From contig LVWL01000002.1 of NCBI GenBank assembly GCA_002092835.1, positions 1 through 42,279 on the forward strand: DNA of 42,279 nt. Reading direction: 5' to 3'. The position numbers and the translations under genes were made by a program. Positions within the stretch are counted from its first letter, which is position 1. Every line of letters starts with the position of its first letter. Under the pieces are notes generated by a model. It did not search any database and was not told the origin of the DNA. It worked only from the letters and a program-made list of their open reading frames with translations. Shown here one piece after another: positions 8,813-16,894 of this stretch. This DNA is from Campylobacter concisus. GTDB taxonomy: Bacteria > Campylobacterota > Campylobacteria > Campylobacterales > Campylobacteraceae.

Positions 8813-11800
8813 CTTTTTTTGCTCCCTTTTTCCAGTATTTCTCATTTAAATTTTCAAGCAAATAGTAAAACATTGGCACAAAAAATATAGCTATCGTCGT
8901 AGAAGCGATCATACCACCAACCACGCCAGTTCCTAATGAGTGGCGAGATGCAGCGCCTGCGCCTGTGCTTATAACCATCGGGAAGACGCCTAGAGTAAAT
9001 GCGATTGATGTCATTACAATTGGTCTAAAGCGAAGTTTGGCTGCATTTATCGCTGAGTCAAATATACTCTTACCACTATCACGCTCTTGCATTGCAAACT
9101 CTACGATCAAAATGGCATTTTTAGCCGCTAGACCAATAAGCAACAAGAGTCCGATCTCAAAGTAGATATCATTTGTTAGCCCTCTTATCCAAACAGCTAG
9201 CAACGAGCCAAATACCGCAAATGGCACGGCTGTGATGACTGCAAGCGGGATGAGCCATCTTTCGTACTGAGCTGCAAGGATCAAAAAGACAAAGATCATA
9301 CCAAAGATAAAAGCAACCGTGCCCGTTCCTTGAGAATTTACCTCTTGATACGCCGTTCCCGCCCAGCTTATAGCGTAGTCTTCGCTACTTAGCGTGTCAT
9401 TTACAACCTCTTGGATCGCTCTGATCGCATCGCCTGACGTGTAGCCAGGTTTTGGATCACCCATGATCTTAGCTGATGGAAAGAGGTTAAATCTATCAAC
9501 GATATCAGGTCCAATCGTTCTTGTAAGTGTTGCTACTGAATTTAGTGGCACCATGCCGCCCTCATTTGAGCGGACGAAAATTTTTCTTAGATCCTCAGGG
9601 TTGTTTCTAAAGTTATCGCTCGCCCTTGCATATACACGGTACGACTTACCCGCAAGGTTGAAGTCGTTTACATAGTAAGAGCCAAAAGTAGCGCCTATCG
9701 TGCTAAAAATTTCACTCTCGCTTACACCAAATAATTTAGCTTTTTCTTTATCAACTGTTATCTTAAACTGACGATAATTTGTCTCAAGCGTGGTTCTGAC
9801 ATTTGTTAGTTCAGGCCTTGCATTGGCTATTGCTGATACTTTTCTAGCGTCTGCTTCTATCTCGTTGTAACTCTTGCCGCTTTTATTTTGTAGATACATC
9901 TCAAAGCCACCAGTCATTGATAGACCCATAATAGGCGGTAAATTTACAACAAATGTCATTGAGTTTTTTGAGCCCCAAAGCATACCATTAAACTGGCCAG
10001 CCAATGTATCAGCTCCGTTGTTAGCGCCTTTTCTCTCACTCCAATCTTTTAGCTTTATAAAGCTAACGGCAGAGTTTTCTCTAAGCGAGCTAGCTAGTAT
10101 GTCATAACCTGCAAAAGCCATAGTGAACTCAACATTTGGATTGCTTAAAATGGCGTTGCTAATTGAGACTACTTCTTCTTTTGTCTTTAGCATATTTGTT
10201 GAAGGCGGAAGTGAGGTGATAACCATTAAAGCGCCCTTGTCTTCTGAGGGCACAAGTCCTTTTGGCACAGCATCGAATAGCTTATAAGTGGCAAATCCTA
10301 AAATACCAATTACAATAAAGCTAATAATAATATGCCTTAAAATTTTAGCCACTCCGGCCGTAAAGAGTCTGGTGCTAAAGTCAAAGAAGTCGTTAAATTT
10401 CTGAACTATCCAAAATGGCTTGCTCTCTTGTTTCTTAAGCATAACCGCACAAAGTGCTGGCGTAAGTGTAAGAGCAACAAAGCCTGAGATACAAACAGAA
10501 ACAACTAGTGTTAGAGCAAACTGCTTTTGTATAACGCCAACAAAGCCCTCCATGAAAGAGACTGGCACGAAAACAGCACAAAGCACGAGTACGATAGAGA
10601 TAACTGGAGTTTGCACCTCTTCCATCGCCTTAAACGTCGCGTCTTTTACGCTGATCTCTTTATCTTCATGTAAAATTCTCTCGACATTTTCTATGACGAT
10701 AATAGCGTCATCTACGACGATACCGATGGCAAGAACTAAGGCAAAAAGTGTAATCAAATTTATACTAAAACCCATCACATAAAGTCCGCCAAATGTCCCT
10801 ATGATAGAAACTGGCACAGCAAGCATCGGGATGATAGTAGCGCGAAAACTTTTTAAGAAAAAGTACATTACGATTAAGACGAGTACCATTGCTTCAATAA
10901 AAGTTTTTATAACCTCATCAATTGAAACATCTATAAATTCTGTTGGATTGTAAGCTATGGTGTGCTCTAGGCCAACAGGATAAGTTTTCTTTAGCTCGTT
11001 AAGCTTTTCTTTTACAGCATTTGCGGTAGCAAGAGCATTCGCATCGTTTTGTAAAAATAGCAAAAGAGGAATAGCCGGTTTGCCGTTTAACATCGCATCG
11101 TTAGCATAGCTAGCTGCTCCAAGCTCTATGGTAGCTACATCTTTTAGCTTCAAAACTGATCCATCGGAACTTTTAATTATTATATCGCCAAACTGAGCTG
11201 CATTTTTAAGACGTCCATCGGTACGAACAGAATAAACATAAGGATTGCCACCATCCGATGGCTGTTCGCCTATCTTGCCAGCAGCGTATTGTGAGTTTTG
11301 AATTTTTACTTGAGAAATGACGTCGCTTGGAGTTAGTTTAAAATGAGCTAGTCTATCTGGCTTTAGCCAAATTCTCATAGAATACTCTTTAGTACCTATC
11401 AATACTGTATCACCTATGCCACTAACCCTTTTTATCTCATCAGCAATATTTAAATTTACATAGTTATATAGCTCTATCAAATCCATATTTGGATTTGTAA
11501 AGCCAACAACTTGAAGGATCGAGCCGCTTCTTTCGCGCACTGTTACGCCCATATTTTGCACCTCTTGAGGCAACCTTGAAAGGGCAGCTTGCACGCGGTT
11601 ATTTACATCGATCGTAGCTTGCTTTGATGATGAGCCGATCTTAAAATATACGCTTATATTCATAGTGCCTGCTGAGCTTGAGGTGCTTTGCATATAGAGC
11701 ATATTCTCAACGCCATTTATCTGATCTTCAATGGCACTTGCTACTGAATCAGCGATAGTCTGCGCATCAGCACCGCTATATGTCGCACTTACAGAGACAG

Positions 11801-11927
11801 TAGGTGGAGTAAGACTTGGATACTCCTCTATTGGAAGTCCCTTGATACCCATAAAACCTGCTATAACTATAATGATAGATATAACAGTCGCAAATATCGG
11901 GCGGTTTATGAAAAATCTTGAAAACAT
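8802..11927 (-). CDS. cmeB: RND multidrug efflux transporter, CmeB-like (HAE1 family)
   Basis: This inner membrane proton/drug antiporter of the CmeABC pump exports antibiotics and bile salts in C. jejuni. At 1041 residues it is full length for the family. It begins MFSRFFINRPIFATVIS, the standard RND start with the first transmembrane helix. Two large periplasmic loops follow helices 1 and 7, as expected. The proton relay pair is present as Asp406-Asp407 in GIVVDDAII within helix 4. The second half ends with the usual FGMIFVFLILAAQYERWLIP and the GLAAKNAILIVEFA helix. It lies 10 nt downstream of cmeA. Nothing suggests inactivation. Confidence 0.96.
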   Translation of the reverse strand: MFSRFFINRPIFATVISIIIVIAGFMGIKGLPIEEYPSLTPPTVSVSATYSGADAQTIADSVASAIEDQINGVENMLYMQSTSSSAGTMNISVYFKIGSSSKQATIDVNNRVQAALSRLPQEVQNMGVTVRERSGSILQVVGFTNPNMDLIELYNYVNLNIADEIKRVSGIGDTVLIGTKEYSMRIWLKPDRLAHFKLTPSDVISQVKIQNSQYAAGKIGEQPSDGGNPYVYSVRTDGRLKNAAQFGDIIIKSSDGSVLKLKDVATIELGAASYANDAMLNGKPAIPLLLFLQNDANALATANAVKEKLNELKKTYPVGLEHTIAYNPTEFIDVSIDEVIKTFIEAMVLVLIVMYFFLKSFRATIIPMLAVPVSIIGTFGGLYVMGFSINLITLFALVLAIGIVVDDAIIVIENVERILHEDKEISVKDATFKAMEEVQTPVISIVLVLCAVFVPVSFMEGFVGVIQKQFALTLVVSVCISGFVALTLTPALCAVMLKKQESKPFWIVQKFNDFFDFSTRLFTAGVAKILRHIIISFIVIGILGFATYKLFDAVPKGLVPSEDKGALMVITSLPPSTNMLKTKEEVVSISNAILSNPNVEFTMAFAGYDILASSLRENSAVSFIKLKDWSERKGANNGADTLAGQFNGMLWGSKNSMTFVVNLPPIMGLSMTGGFEMYLQNKSGKSYNEIEADARKVSAIANARPELTNVRTTLETNYRQFKITVDKEKAKLFGVSESEIFSTIGATFGSYYVNDFNLAGKSYRVYARASDNFRNNPEDLRKIFVRSNEGGMVPLNSVATLTRTIGPDIVDRFNLFPSAKIMGDPKPGYTSGDAIRAIQEVVNDTLSSEDYAISWAGTAYQEVNSQGTGTVAFIFGMIFVFLILAAQYERWLIPLAVITAVPFAVFGSLLAVWIRGLTNDIYFEIGLLLLIGLAAKNAILIVEFAMQERDSGKSIFDSAINAAKLRFRPIVMTSIAFTLGVFPMVISTGAGAASRHSLGTGVVGGMIASTTIAIFFVPMFYYLLENLNEKYWKKGAKKDEK

Positions 11928-11937
11928 CTATCTGCCT

Positions 11938-13098
11938 TTACTTGCTACTTGTAGCGTTTGCATCTTTGCCGTTTATAAATTCCGCACTTAGGTCTTTATC
12001 AGTTTCAACTGGTGCACCAACTCCGATTTTAAGGAAGTTATTAACGATTATCTTATCGCCATCTTCAAGACCTTCAGTGACTGCTACCATATTTTTTGTT
12101 TGATATCCTGTTTTTACATTTTTTTGGCTTACTTTGCCATCTTTTACTACTAAAACATAAGAGTTTGTAGCGCTTTGTTGAAGAGCAACTTGAGGGATGT
12201 TAAAGGCATTTTTTTGAACAAATCCGCTCATCTTTATATGACCGAACGCACCTGGTAAAATTTTACCCTCGCTGTTATCAAAGCTAGCCTTTGCTAAAAC
12301 GCTGCCAGTTGCGGTATTTACGACATTATCTATAAAATTTACTTTACCATTAAAATTTTCGCCATTGACACTTAACACAGCGTCACTATTTAGCTGTTGC
12401 CATGAGCCGTTATCCAAATTTGTCTTTCTAGTTAGATTATCCACATCGGCAATATAAAATTCTGCTTCAATAGGATTTATTTTTGTAAGTCTTACGAGCT
12501 TTGTTTGGTTTGCTATGACAAGCGAGCCAATATCTACTTGATTATCACCCACTACGCCGTCAAATGGCGCTGTGATAGTCGTGTAGCCAAGATCTATTTT
12601 TGCATTTTTTAAATTTGCTTTTGCGCTTACTAAATTCGCATTTGCAATGTCATAGGCTGCAACTGCTGCGTCGTAGTCTTTTTGAGAGACTGCATTTTTC
12701 TTATAAAGGGCAGAAATTCTTTTAAACTCGGTCTCGGCATTTTTCAAATTTGCATTTGCAACGCCAACAGAGGCATCAAGCGAGTCAAAGCTAGCTTGAT
12801 ATTTTTCTGGATCTATCAAAAATAACTTATCACCTGCTTTTACTTTGCTTCCCGGCTTAAAAAACTGCTTTATGATAGTTCCGCCAACTTTTGGATAGAT
12901 AATAACATCTTGACTACTTGCAACCGTTGCAGTGTAATCAAAACTAATAGGTATGTCTGTTTTTTGTGCGGTAAAAATATTCACATGAGATAGCGGCATC
13001 TGGCGACCTGCTGCCGCTTTATTCTCTTTATTTTCAAAACAACCACTTAGAAATAAAACTGCAACCGAAAGCACAAGAGCACTTTTAAAATTTGCCAT
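11938..13098 (-). CDS. cmeA: RND efflux periplasmic adaptor, CmeA-like membrane fusion protein
   Basis: This adaptor bridges CmeB to CmeC. It has 386 residues with a lipoprotein signal ending LFLSGC (Cys20). The order of domains is standard: a first lipoyl half (IYPKVGGTIIKQFFKPGSKVKAGDKLFLID), an alpha-hairpin at about residues 105-165 rich in Ala, Asn and Lys, a second lipoyl half with TTITAPFDGVVGDNQVDIGS, and a beta-barrel plus membrane-proximal domain. An AGAGAGG ribosome site lies 6 nt upstream. A CmeR-type palindrome and a candidate -10 element sit 30-65 bp ahead of the start, so expression of the operon is probably set there. The C-terminal tail (about 20 residues, rich in Asp, Ala and Ser) is presumably disordered. 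Confidence 0.95.
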   Translation of the reverse strand: MANFKSALVLSVAVLFLSGCFENKENKAAAGRQMPLSHVNIFTAQKTDIPISFDYTATVASSQDVIIYPKVGGTIIKQFFKPGSKVKAGDKLFLIDPEKYQASFDSLDASVGVANANLKNAETEFKRISALYKKNAVSQKDYDAAVAAYDIANANLVSAKANLKNAKIDLGYTTITAPFDGVVGDNQVDIGSLVIANQTKLVRLTKINPIEAEFYIADVDNLTRKTNLDNGSWQQLNSDAVLSVNGENFNGKVNFIDNVVNTATGSVLAKASFDNSEGKILPGAFGHIKMSGFVQKNAFNIPQVALQQSATNSYVLVVKDGKVSQKNVKTGYQTKNMVAVTEGLEDGDKIIVNNFLKIGVGAPVETDKDLSAEFINGKDANATSSK

Positions 13099-13127
13099 AA
13101 AAACCTCTCTTAATTTTAAATTTTAAT

Positions 13128-13133
13128 ATCATA
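13128..13133 (-). promoter_or_regulatory. Candidate -10 element of cmeABC
   Basis: TATGAT on the minus strand lies 30 nt upstream of the cmeA start and about 10 nt downstream of the palindrome, which would place the palindrome over the -20 to -35 region. No convincing -35 was seen, which is usual in Campylobacter. Confidence 0.35.
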
Positions 13134-13139
13134 TTTAGT

Positions 13140-13163
13140 TTTTTGTAATAATTGTTACAAAAA
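13140..13163. promoter_or_regulatory. CmeR-type operator palindrome upstream of cmeA
   Basis: The core TGTAATAATTGTTACA (13144-13159) is a 16-bp inverted repeat with one mismatch per arm. It extends outward by four perfectly paired A/T positions on each side. It closely resembles the 16-bp inverted repeat bound by CmeR in the C. jejuni cmeR-cmeA gap, TGTAATAAATATTACA as I recall it. Its position between cmeR and cmeA is the same. Binding by the local TetR protein is inferred. Confidence 0.75.
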
Positions 13164-13207
13164 TTTAAAGTTCTCGATTCTATTAGAAAACAAATAAAAA
13201 GTCAATT

Positions 13208-13288
13208 TTATTTTTTACTAACTCCATTCAAAAACAACTCAACACACAAGCCAACATGCTTTTTACGTTCTTTTTCACTAAGCTTTGG
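13208..13288 (-). other. In-frame continuation of cmeR beyond the premature stop
   Basis: After the TAA at 13291-13289 the same frame stays open for 26 codons and then ends at a second TAA (13210-13208). The encoded residues include LSEKERKKHVGL and VELFLNGV, which look like the last helix of an AcrR/CmeR-type repressor. No ribosome site or start codon would allow this piece to be made alone. Confidence 0.7.
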
Positions 13289-13834
13289 TTATTCATTTAT
13301 CAAAAGCGAATCGTAGTAATAAGCTCCAATCACACTTTGTATAAAGTACTTTGCAGCAAATTTGGCTGAAAATTTTGAATCAAGCTTGGCTTTTACCTCA
13401 TCTCTTTCAAAGAAATTTATAAGCACAAGATCGATCTTTTTTAAAATTTGATCCAAAAATGTCTTACCAAGTTTGCCGCCATTTTTAGAACCCTCACTCA
13501 TCATTATCCTACCAAGAGAGATATGCCTTTTGCTGCAAACGATAGAAAATATTATGGTTGCAAATTTGGTTAAAAATTCCTCCAAGCTGTGGGAAATTTT
13601 AAGATCTATTTTCTCATCGATCTCTTTTATAAGGCTATCTATCTCTTGCTCAACGATCGCCTCAAAAAGCCCCTCTTTGTTCTCAAAAAATGTATAAATG
13701 CTAGAAAGCGATCCGCCACTTATCGCTACAATGTCGCTTAAGCTTGTCTTTTCGTATCCTTTTTCTAAAAATAGCTCAAGTGCTGTTTTTACGATAAGTT
13801 TGTATCTTTTTTTACCCTTTTCTGAGATCGCCAT
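13289..13834 (-). CDS. cmeR: TetR-family repressor of the efflux pump, CmeR-like, truncated by an in-frame stop
   Basis: This is a TetR-family transcription factor expected to repress cmeABC. It has 181 residues, and AGGA 7 nt upstream supports the ATG at 13834. The N-terminal helix-turn-helix is intact: an ALELFLEKGYEKTSLSDI stretch followed by GGSLSSIYTFFENKEGLFEAI at about residues 19-60. The ligand-binding domain ends at DSLLINE, followed at once by TAA. Beyond it the same frame runs on for 26 codons that read like the missing dimerisation helix, which would bring the protein to 208 residues, near the 210 of C. jejuni CmeR. TetR repressors dimerise through their C-terminal helices, so loss of the last one may weaken repression and raise efflux; that is inference. 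It could also be a naturally shorter but functional allele or a sequencing substitution. Confidence 0.85.
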   Translation of the reverse strand: MAISEKGKKRYKLIVKTALELFLEKGYEKTSLSDIVAISGGSLSSIYTFFENKEGLFEAIVEQEIDSLIKEIDEKIDLKISHSLEEFLTKFATIIFSIVCSKRHISLGRIMMSEGSKNGGKLGKTFLDQILKKIDLVLINFFERDEVKAKLDSKFSAKFAAKYFIQSVIGAYYYDSLLINE

Positions 13835-13864
13835 CTTGCTTCCTATTAAATTTTTGCCATTTTA

Positions 13865-15190
13865 TCATCTTTTAGGATAGATAAAAGTACTTTGTCTTTG
13901 CACGCTGATAGCTGGCTCGTCAGTGGCGTAGGCTTTTATATTTATATGTTTTAAAAGATCTTTATCGCTTAAATTTTCATTTTTTGATTTTAACGTGACA
14001 ATGACTCGTTGTTTTGCGCCAGCTTTTAATATAAATGGCTTATTTGGACGAGAAATTTCTATATTCTTATCATCTACTTCAAAGTAAAAGGCATGCTCTT
14101 TATTTTGTGTATTTTGCACCAAAAATACGTAAGAATTTTCGACTTCATTTTCGCCTAAAATTTTATAAAGCTCACTTGTTCTATTTATGTTTAAAAGCAT
14201 ACTTTCTTTTTTGCCACTCATTAATACCCCAGCTGTTAAGACAATGCCTAAAATGACAAGATAAGCAACCGTTCTAAAGCGTAAAATTTTGACCCTTTTT
14301 TGCTCTTTTATAGAGTTTATACTTCTCCACTCAATAAGCGAGCTTTCATCAAAATGCTTCATCACTTTAGCGCAAGCATCGCTACACTCTAGACAATTTA
14401 TACATTCAAGCTGCATACCTTTTCTTATATCAATGTGCGTCGGACATATCCTCACGCATGCCTCGCAGCCAGTACACAGCGCGCCCTCTTCTTTTGGTTT
14501 TTTAAATTTTTCTTTTCCATTATAGATTACGCCGCCTCTTTTTTGGTTGTAAATAACTTGGATCGTATCGTTATCAAACATCACTGATTGCACCCTAGCG
14601 TAAGGACAAACATAAATGCAAAAATTTTCTTTTAAAATAATGACATCATAAACTAACCAAATAGCGATAACAAGCCAAAATGCAAGCAAAACTCCATGTT
14701 CGCTTGGCTCTTTTAAATAAGCAAAAAAATCAAGCGGTGGCACAAAATACCATAAAAAATTTGCCGAAATAACAAGAGCTAAAACACACCAAATTCCAAC
14801 TGCTAAAGCACGCTTTAAAATTTGTCCTTTTGGCTCATTTTGCTTATTTTGGATATTTTTTCTGATCTTTAAAATTTTAGTTTGCAAAAGGTCACGAAAT
14901 ATCATTCTAAAAATAGTTTGCGGACAGCTCCAACCGCACCAAACGCGCCCTGCAAGTGTCGTTAGAAAAAATATGCTTAAGAATAAAATGATAAACAAAA
15001 ATGGCAACAAATAAAGCTCTTGCATATCAAATTTTGTAAAAAAGAGATCAACTCTACTTTTATCAAAACTTAGCAAAAATAGCTGCGCGTCATTTATCCT
15101 GATAAATGGCAAAACAAAGACAAATAGCGTAATACAGGCGAAAAAAATGTAACGCCTCTTAGCGTAGCTAAGATGAAAATCCTTTGACAT
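13865..15190 (-). CDS. ccoG: CcoG, polyferredoxin accessory protein for cbb3 oxidase assembly (RdxA/FixG family)
   Basis: This is a 441-residue inner membrane iron-sulfur protein; the family acts as a Cu(II) reductase in assembly of cbb3-type cytochrome c oxidase. Visible features are transmembrane helices at about residues 14-32 and 55-78, the WCGWSCPQT motif, further helices around 125-180, the FCIYVCPYARVQ motif, and two 4Fe-4S clusters (CTGCEACVRICP and CINCLECSDAC) before another helix. A C-terminal periplasmic Ig-like domain follows. The gene is the first of the leftward run and lies 30 nt upstream of cmeR, as Cj0369c does in C. jejuni. It is divergent from rpsU. An AAGG ribosome site lies upstream of the ATG. 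Confidence 0.93.
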   Translation of the reverse strand: MSKDFHLSYAKRRYIFFACITLFVFVLPFIRINDAQLFLLSFDKSRVDLFFTKFDMQELYLLPFLFIILFLSIFFLTTLAGRVWCGWSCPQTIFRMIFRDLLQTKILKIRKNIQNKQNEPKGQILKRALAVGIWCVLALVISANFLWYFVPPLDFFAYLKEPSEHGVLLAFWLVIAIWLVYDVIILKENFCIYVCPYARVQSVMFDNDTIQVIYNQKRGGVIYNGKEKFKKPKEEGALCTGCEACVRICPTHIDIRKGMQLECINCLECSDACAKVMKHFDESSLIEWRSINSIKEQKRVKILRFRTVAYLVILGIVLTAGVLMSGKKESMLLNINRTSELYKILGENEVENSYVFLVQNTQNKEHAFYFEVDDKNIEISRPNKPFILKAGAKQRVIVTLKSKNENLSDKDLLKHINIKAYATDEPAISVQRQSTFIYPKR

Positions 15191-15287
15191 AATAGGCCTT
15201 TTTTGAAATTTTATGATTATAAAGCTTATGGCATTAAAAGAGTTTTAAAAAAAAATAGTTAAAAGCTTAAATTTATGAAAATTAAAC

Positions 15288-15293
15288 TATACT
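15288..15293 (+). promoter_or_regulatory. Candidate -10 element of rpsU
   Basis: TATACT lies 35 nt upstream of the rpsU start, in an A/T-rich ccoG-rpsU divergent gap with phased A and T runs. No -35 is evident. Confidence 0.45.
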
Positions 15294-15328
15294 CACGGCT
15301 TATTTTAATCTGAAAGGTGGTGAGGACG

Positions 15329-15541
15329 TTGCCTGGTATTAAGGTACATCCTAACGAGTCATTTGATGAGGGTTACAGAAAGTTTAAAAAACAAACTGAC
15401 CGTAACTTAGTAGTAACTGAAGCAAGAGCTAGACGCTTCTTTGAGCCTAAAACTGAGATCCGCAAGAAACAAAAAATTGCAGCTCGCAAGAAAATGCTTA
15501 AACGTCTTTATATGCTTAGACGCTACGAGTCAAGACTCTAA
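15329..15541 (+). CDS. rpsU: 30S ribosomal protein S21
   Basis: This 70-residue ribosomal protein of the small subunit, needed for efficient initiation, reads [20 protein letters not shown] at its start and ends [15 protein letters not shown]. It is Arg/Lys-rich throughout. The TTG at 15329 is chosen as start because it gives the standard S21 N-terminus ([10 protein letters not shown]) and lies just after AGGTGGTGAGG. GTG codons upstream at 15317 and 15320 are in frame but fall within the ribosome site. It is followed by a clear terminator, so it is probably transcribed alone. Confidence 0.96.
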   Translation: MPGIKVHPNESFDEGYRKFKKQTDRNLVVTEARARRFFEPKTEIRKKQKIAARKKMLKRLYMLRRYESRL

Positions 15542-15548
15542 AACCAAG

Positions 15549-15573
15549 ACAAAGAGGGCTTTGCTCTCTTTGT
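15549..15573 (+). terminator. Terminator after rpsU
   Basis: ACAAAGAGGGC pairs with GCTCTCTTTGT over 11 positions (one G-U) around a TTT loop, beginning 7 nt after the rpsU stop. A T-rich stretch follows. Confidence 0.75.
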
Positions 15574-15600
15574 TTAACTCTTCTTTTAGCCTTATTTTTT

Positions 15601-15606
15601 TATAAT
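15601..15606 (+). promoter_or_regulatory. -10 element for the 15645-20285 gene run
   Basis: A perfect TATAAT preceded by a run of T lies 38 nt upstream of the ATG at 15645. It is the likely promoter for the tightly packed genes that follow. Confidence 0.55.
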
Positions 15607-15644
15607 CAAAGCAAATTTTTTATTTTATTTTAAATGGAAATTCG

Positions 15645-16277
15645 ATGCAAAAGCTAGCTATAAACGAAGCTGCAGAAATTTTAGGCATAACAAAAGAAGC
15701 AGTCTATAATAGAATCCGCCGTGGTTCGATAAATACAGTCATTGAAAATGGCACAAAATTTGTCATCCTTGATGAGAAACCAAGTAGCGAAAAAGCCACA
15801 AAATCCGCTCCAAAAAGTACAAAAACCAAATCCCAAAATGATGAGTTTGTAAATTATTTGCTAAATGAGTTAAGCGAGCTAAAGAGCTTAAATTTAAACT
15901 TACAGGCTGATAAAGATAGGCTTTTTAAAGAAAAAGAGCAGATGCTAATCGAGCGAAAAAATGAAATTTTGCAAATTTATAAAGATAGAGATGAGAAGCT
16001 CATGCAGTTTCTAAATGCTATGCAAAGGCCGCTTTTAGCACAAAAAAATGACGATATGCCAAATAATGAAGCGATAGAGGCTGAGATAGAAAATGAGTCA
16101 AAATGGATAAATTTAAGTGAATTTTTAAAGGAGCTAAATTTAAAGCCAAAAGCTACAAAAAAGATCAGTGAAAAGATAATAAAAAACATACACCACTCCA
16201 AATTTATAAAATTTAAACGAGGCGTGATACTTGTTAGAAGACATAAAAATTTAAAAGAGTTGATAGGAGAGATATGA
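15645..16277 (+). CDS. Helix-turn-helix/coiled-coil DNA-binding protein
   Basis: This 210-residue protein has an N-terminal excisionase/MerR-like helix-turn-helix (about residues 3-45: AINEAAEILGITKEAVYNRI, then RRGSINTVIENGTKFVI). A basic Ser/Thr/Lys linker follows at about 47-65, then a long coiled coil at about 68-125 rich in Glu, Lys and Leu. The C-terminal third (about 148-210) is a second basic region with FLKELNLKPKATKKISEKII that could be another helix-turn-helix. Its stop overlaps the start of the lipoprotein gene (ATGA). The layout suggests an oligomeric DNA-binding or chromosome-organising protein, but I recognise no named family and the target is unknown. Confidence 0.85.
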   Translation: MQKLAINEAAEILGITKEAVYNRIRRGSINTVIENGTKFVILDEKPSSEKATKSAPKSTKTKSQNDEFVNYLLNELSELKSLNLNLQADKDRLFKEKEQMLIERKNEILQIYKDRDEKLMQFLNAMQRPLLAQKNDDMPNNEAIEAEIENESKWINLSEFLKELNLKPKATKKISEKIIKNIHHSKFIKFKRGVILVRRHKNLKELIGEI

Positions 16278-16891
16278 AACACATTAAAAGGATAGCTACT
16301 TATGCTGCGGTGGGAGGTTTTGGTGCGATCGTTATGGCTGGCCTTGCAGGTTGCGGAAACGACAATGGCGGTAATGAAAATGCACTAAACGAAGTTGCGC
16401 AAAAAAACGGCGCCTTTGTCATCATCGAAGAGAGTGCACCTGGTATTTATAAAATTTTAGAAGAGTATCCAAGTACTGAAACTAGAGTTGTGCTAAAAGA
16501 TATAAACGGCACTGAGCGTGTGCTAAGCAAAGACGAGATCGATAAGCTCCTAGCTCAAGCAAACGCAAATATCGACAATGGCACTTCAAATTTAACAAAA
16601 ACGAGTGACGCACAGCTAAGTAGTGGCGGTCTAAGCCTTGGTGAGACGATACTTGCCTCTGCTGCTGGTGCGATACTTGGTAGCTGGATAGGTAGCAAGC
16701 TTTTTGGAAATCAAAATTTCCAAGCTACTCGTCAAAATTCTTACAAAAATCCAAGCGCATACACAAGAAGCGTTGATAGCTTTAATAAGCAAAAAGTGGC
16801 AAATTCTGCTGCAAGAAGCAGTGGTGGCAAGAGTGGATTTTTCGGTGGTGGCTCAAAATCAAGCTCTAGCTCATCAAGCTTTGGAGGCTGA
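16274..16891 (+). CDS. UPF0323 family lipoprotein (Cj0371-like)
   Basis: This 205-residue lipoprotein has a signal ending LAGC (Cys27), an alpha/beta part (residues 40-100: AFVIIEESAPGIYKILEEYP, VVLKDINGTERVLSKDEID), a Gly/Ala helix resembling a membrane-spanning glycine zipper (GETILASAAGAILGSWIGSK, about 122-141) and a Gly/Ser tail (SGFFGGGSKSSSSSSSFGG). This matches the UPF0323 lipoprotein next to rpsU in C. jejuni. The start has AGGAGAG just upstream. Its function is not established; a link to virulence has been suggested for the C. jejuni protein. It is coupled to the HTH gene upstream and lies 3 nt from the next gene. Confidence 0.9.
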   Translation: MKHIKRIATYAAVGGFGAIVMAGLAGCGNDNGGNENALNEVAQKNGAFVIIEESAPGIYKILEEYPSTETRVVLKDINGTERVLSKDEIDKLLAQANANIDNGTSNLTKTSDAQLSSGGLSLGETILASAAGAILGSWIGSKLFGNQNFQATRQNSYKNPSAYTRSVDSFNKQKVANSAARSSGGKSGFFGGGSKSSSSSSSFGG

Positions 16892-16894
16892 AAA

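Noticed and set aside
12590-12800. Internal repeats in cmeA suggestive of a duplication
   Set aside because: The Ala/Asn/Lys-rich similarity is the normal coiled-coil hairpin of membrane fusion proteins.
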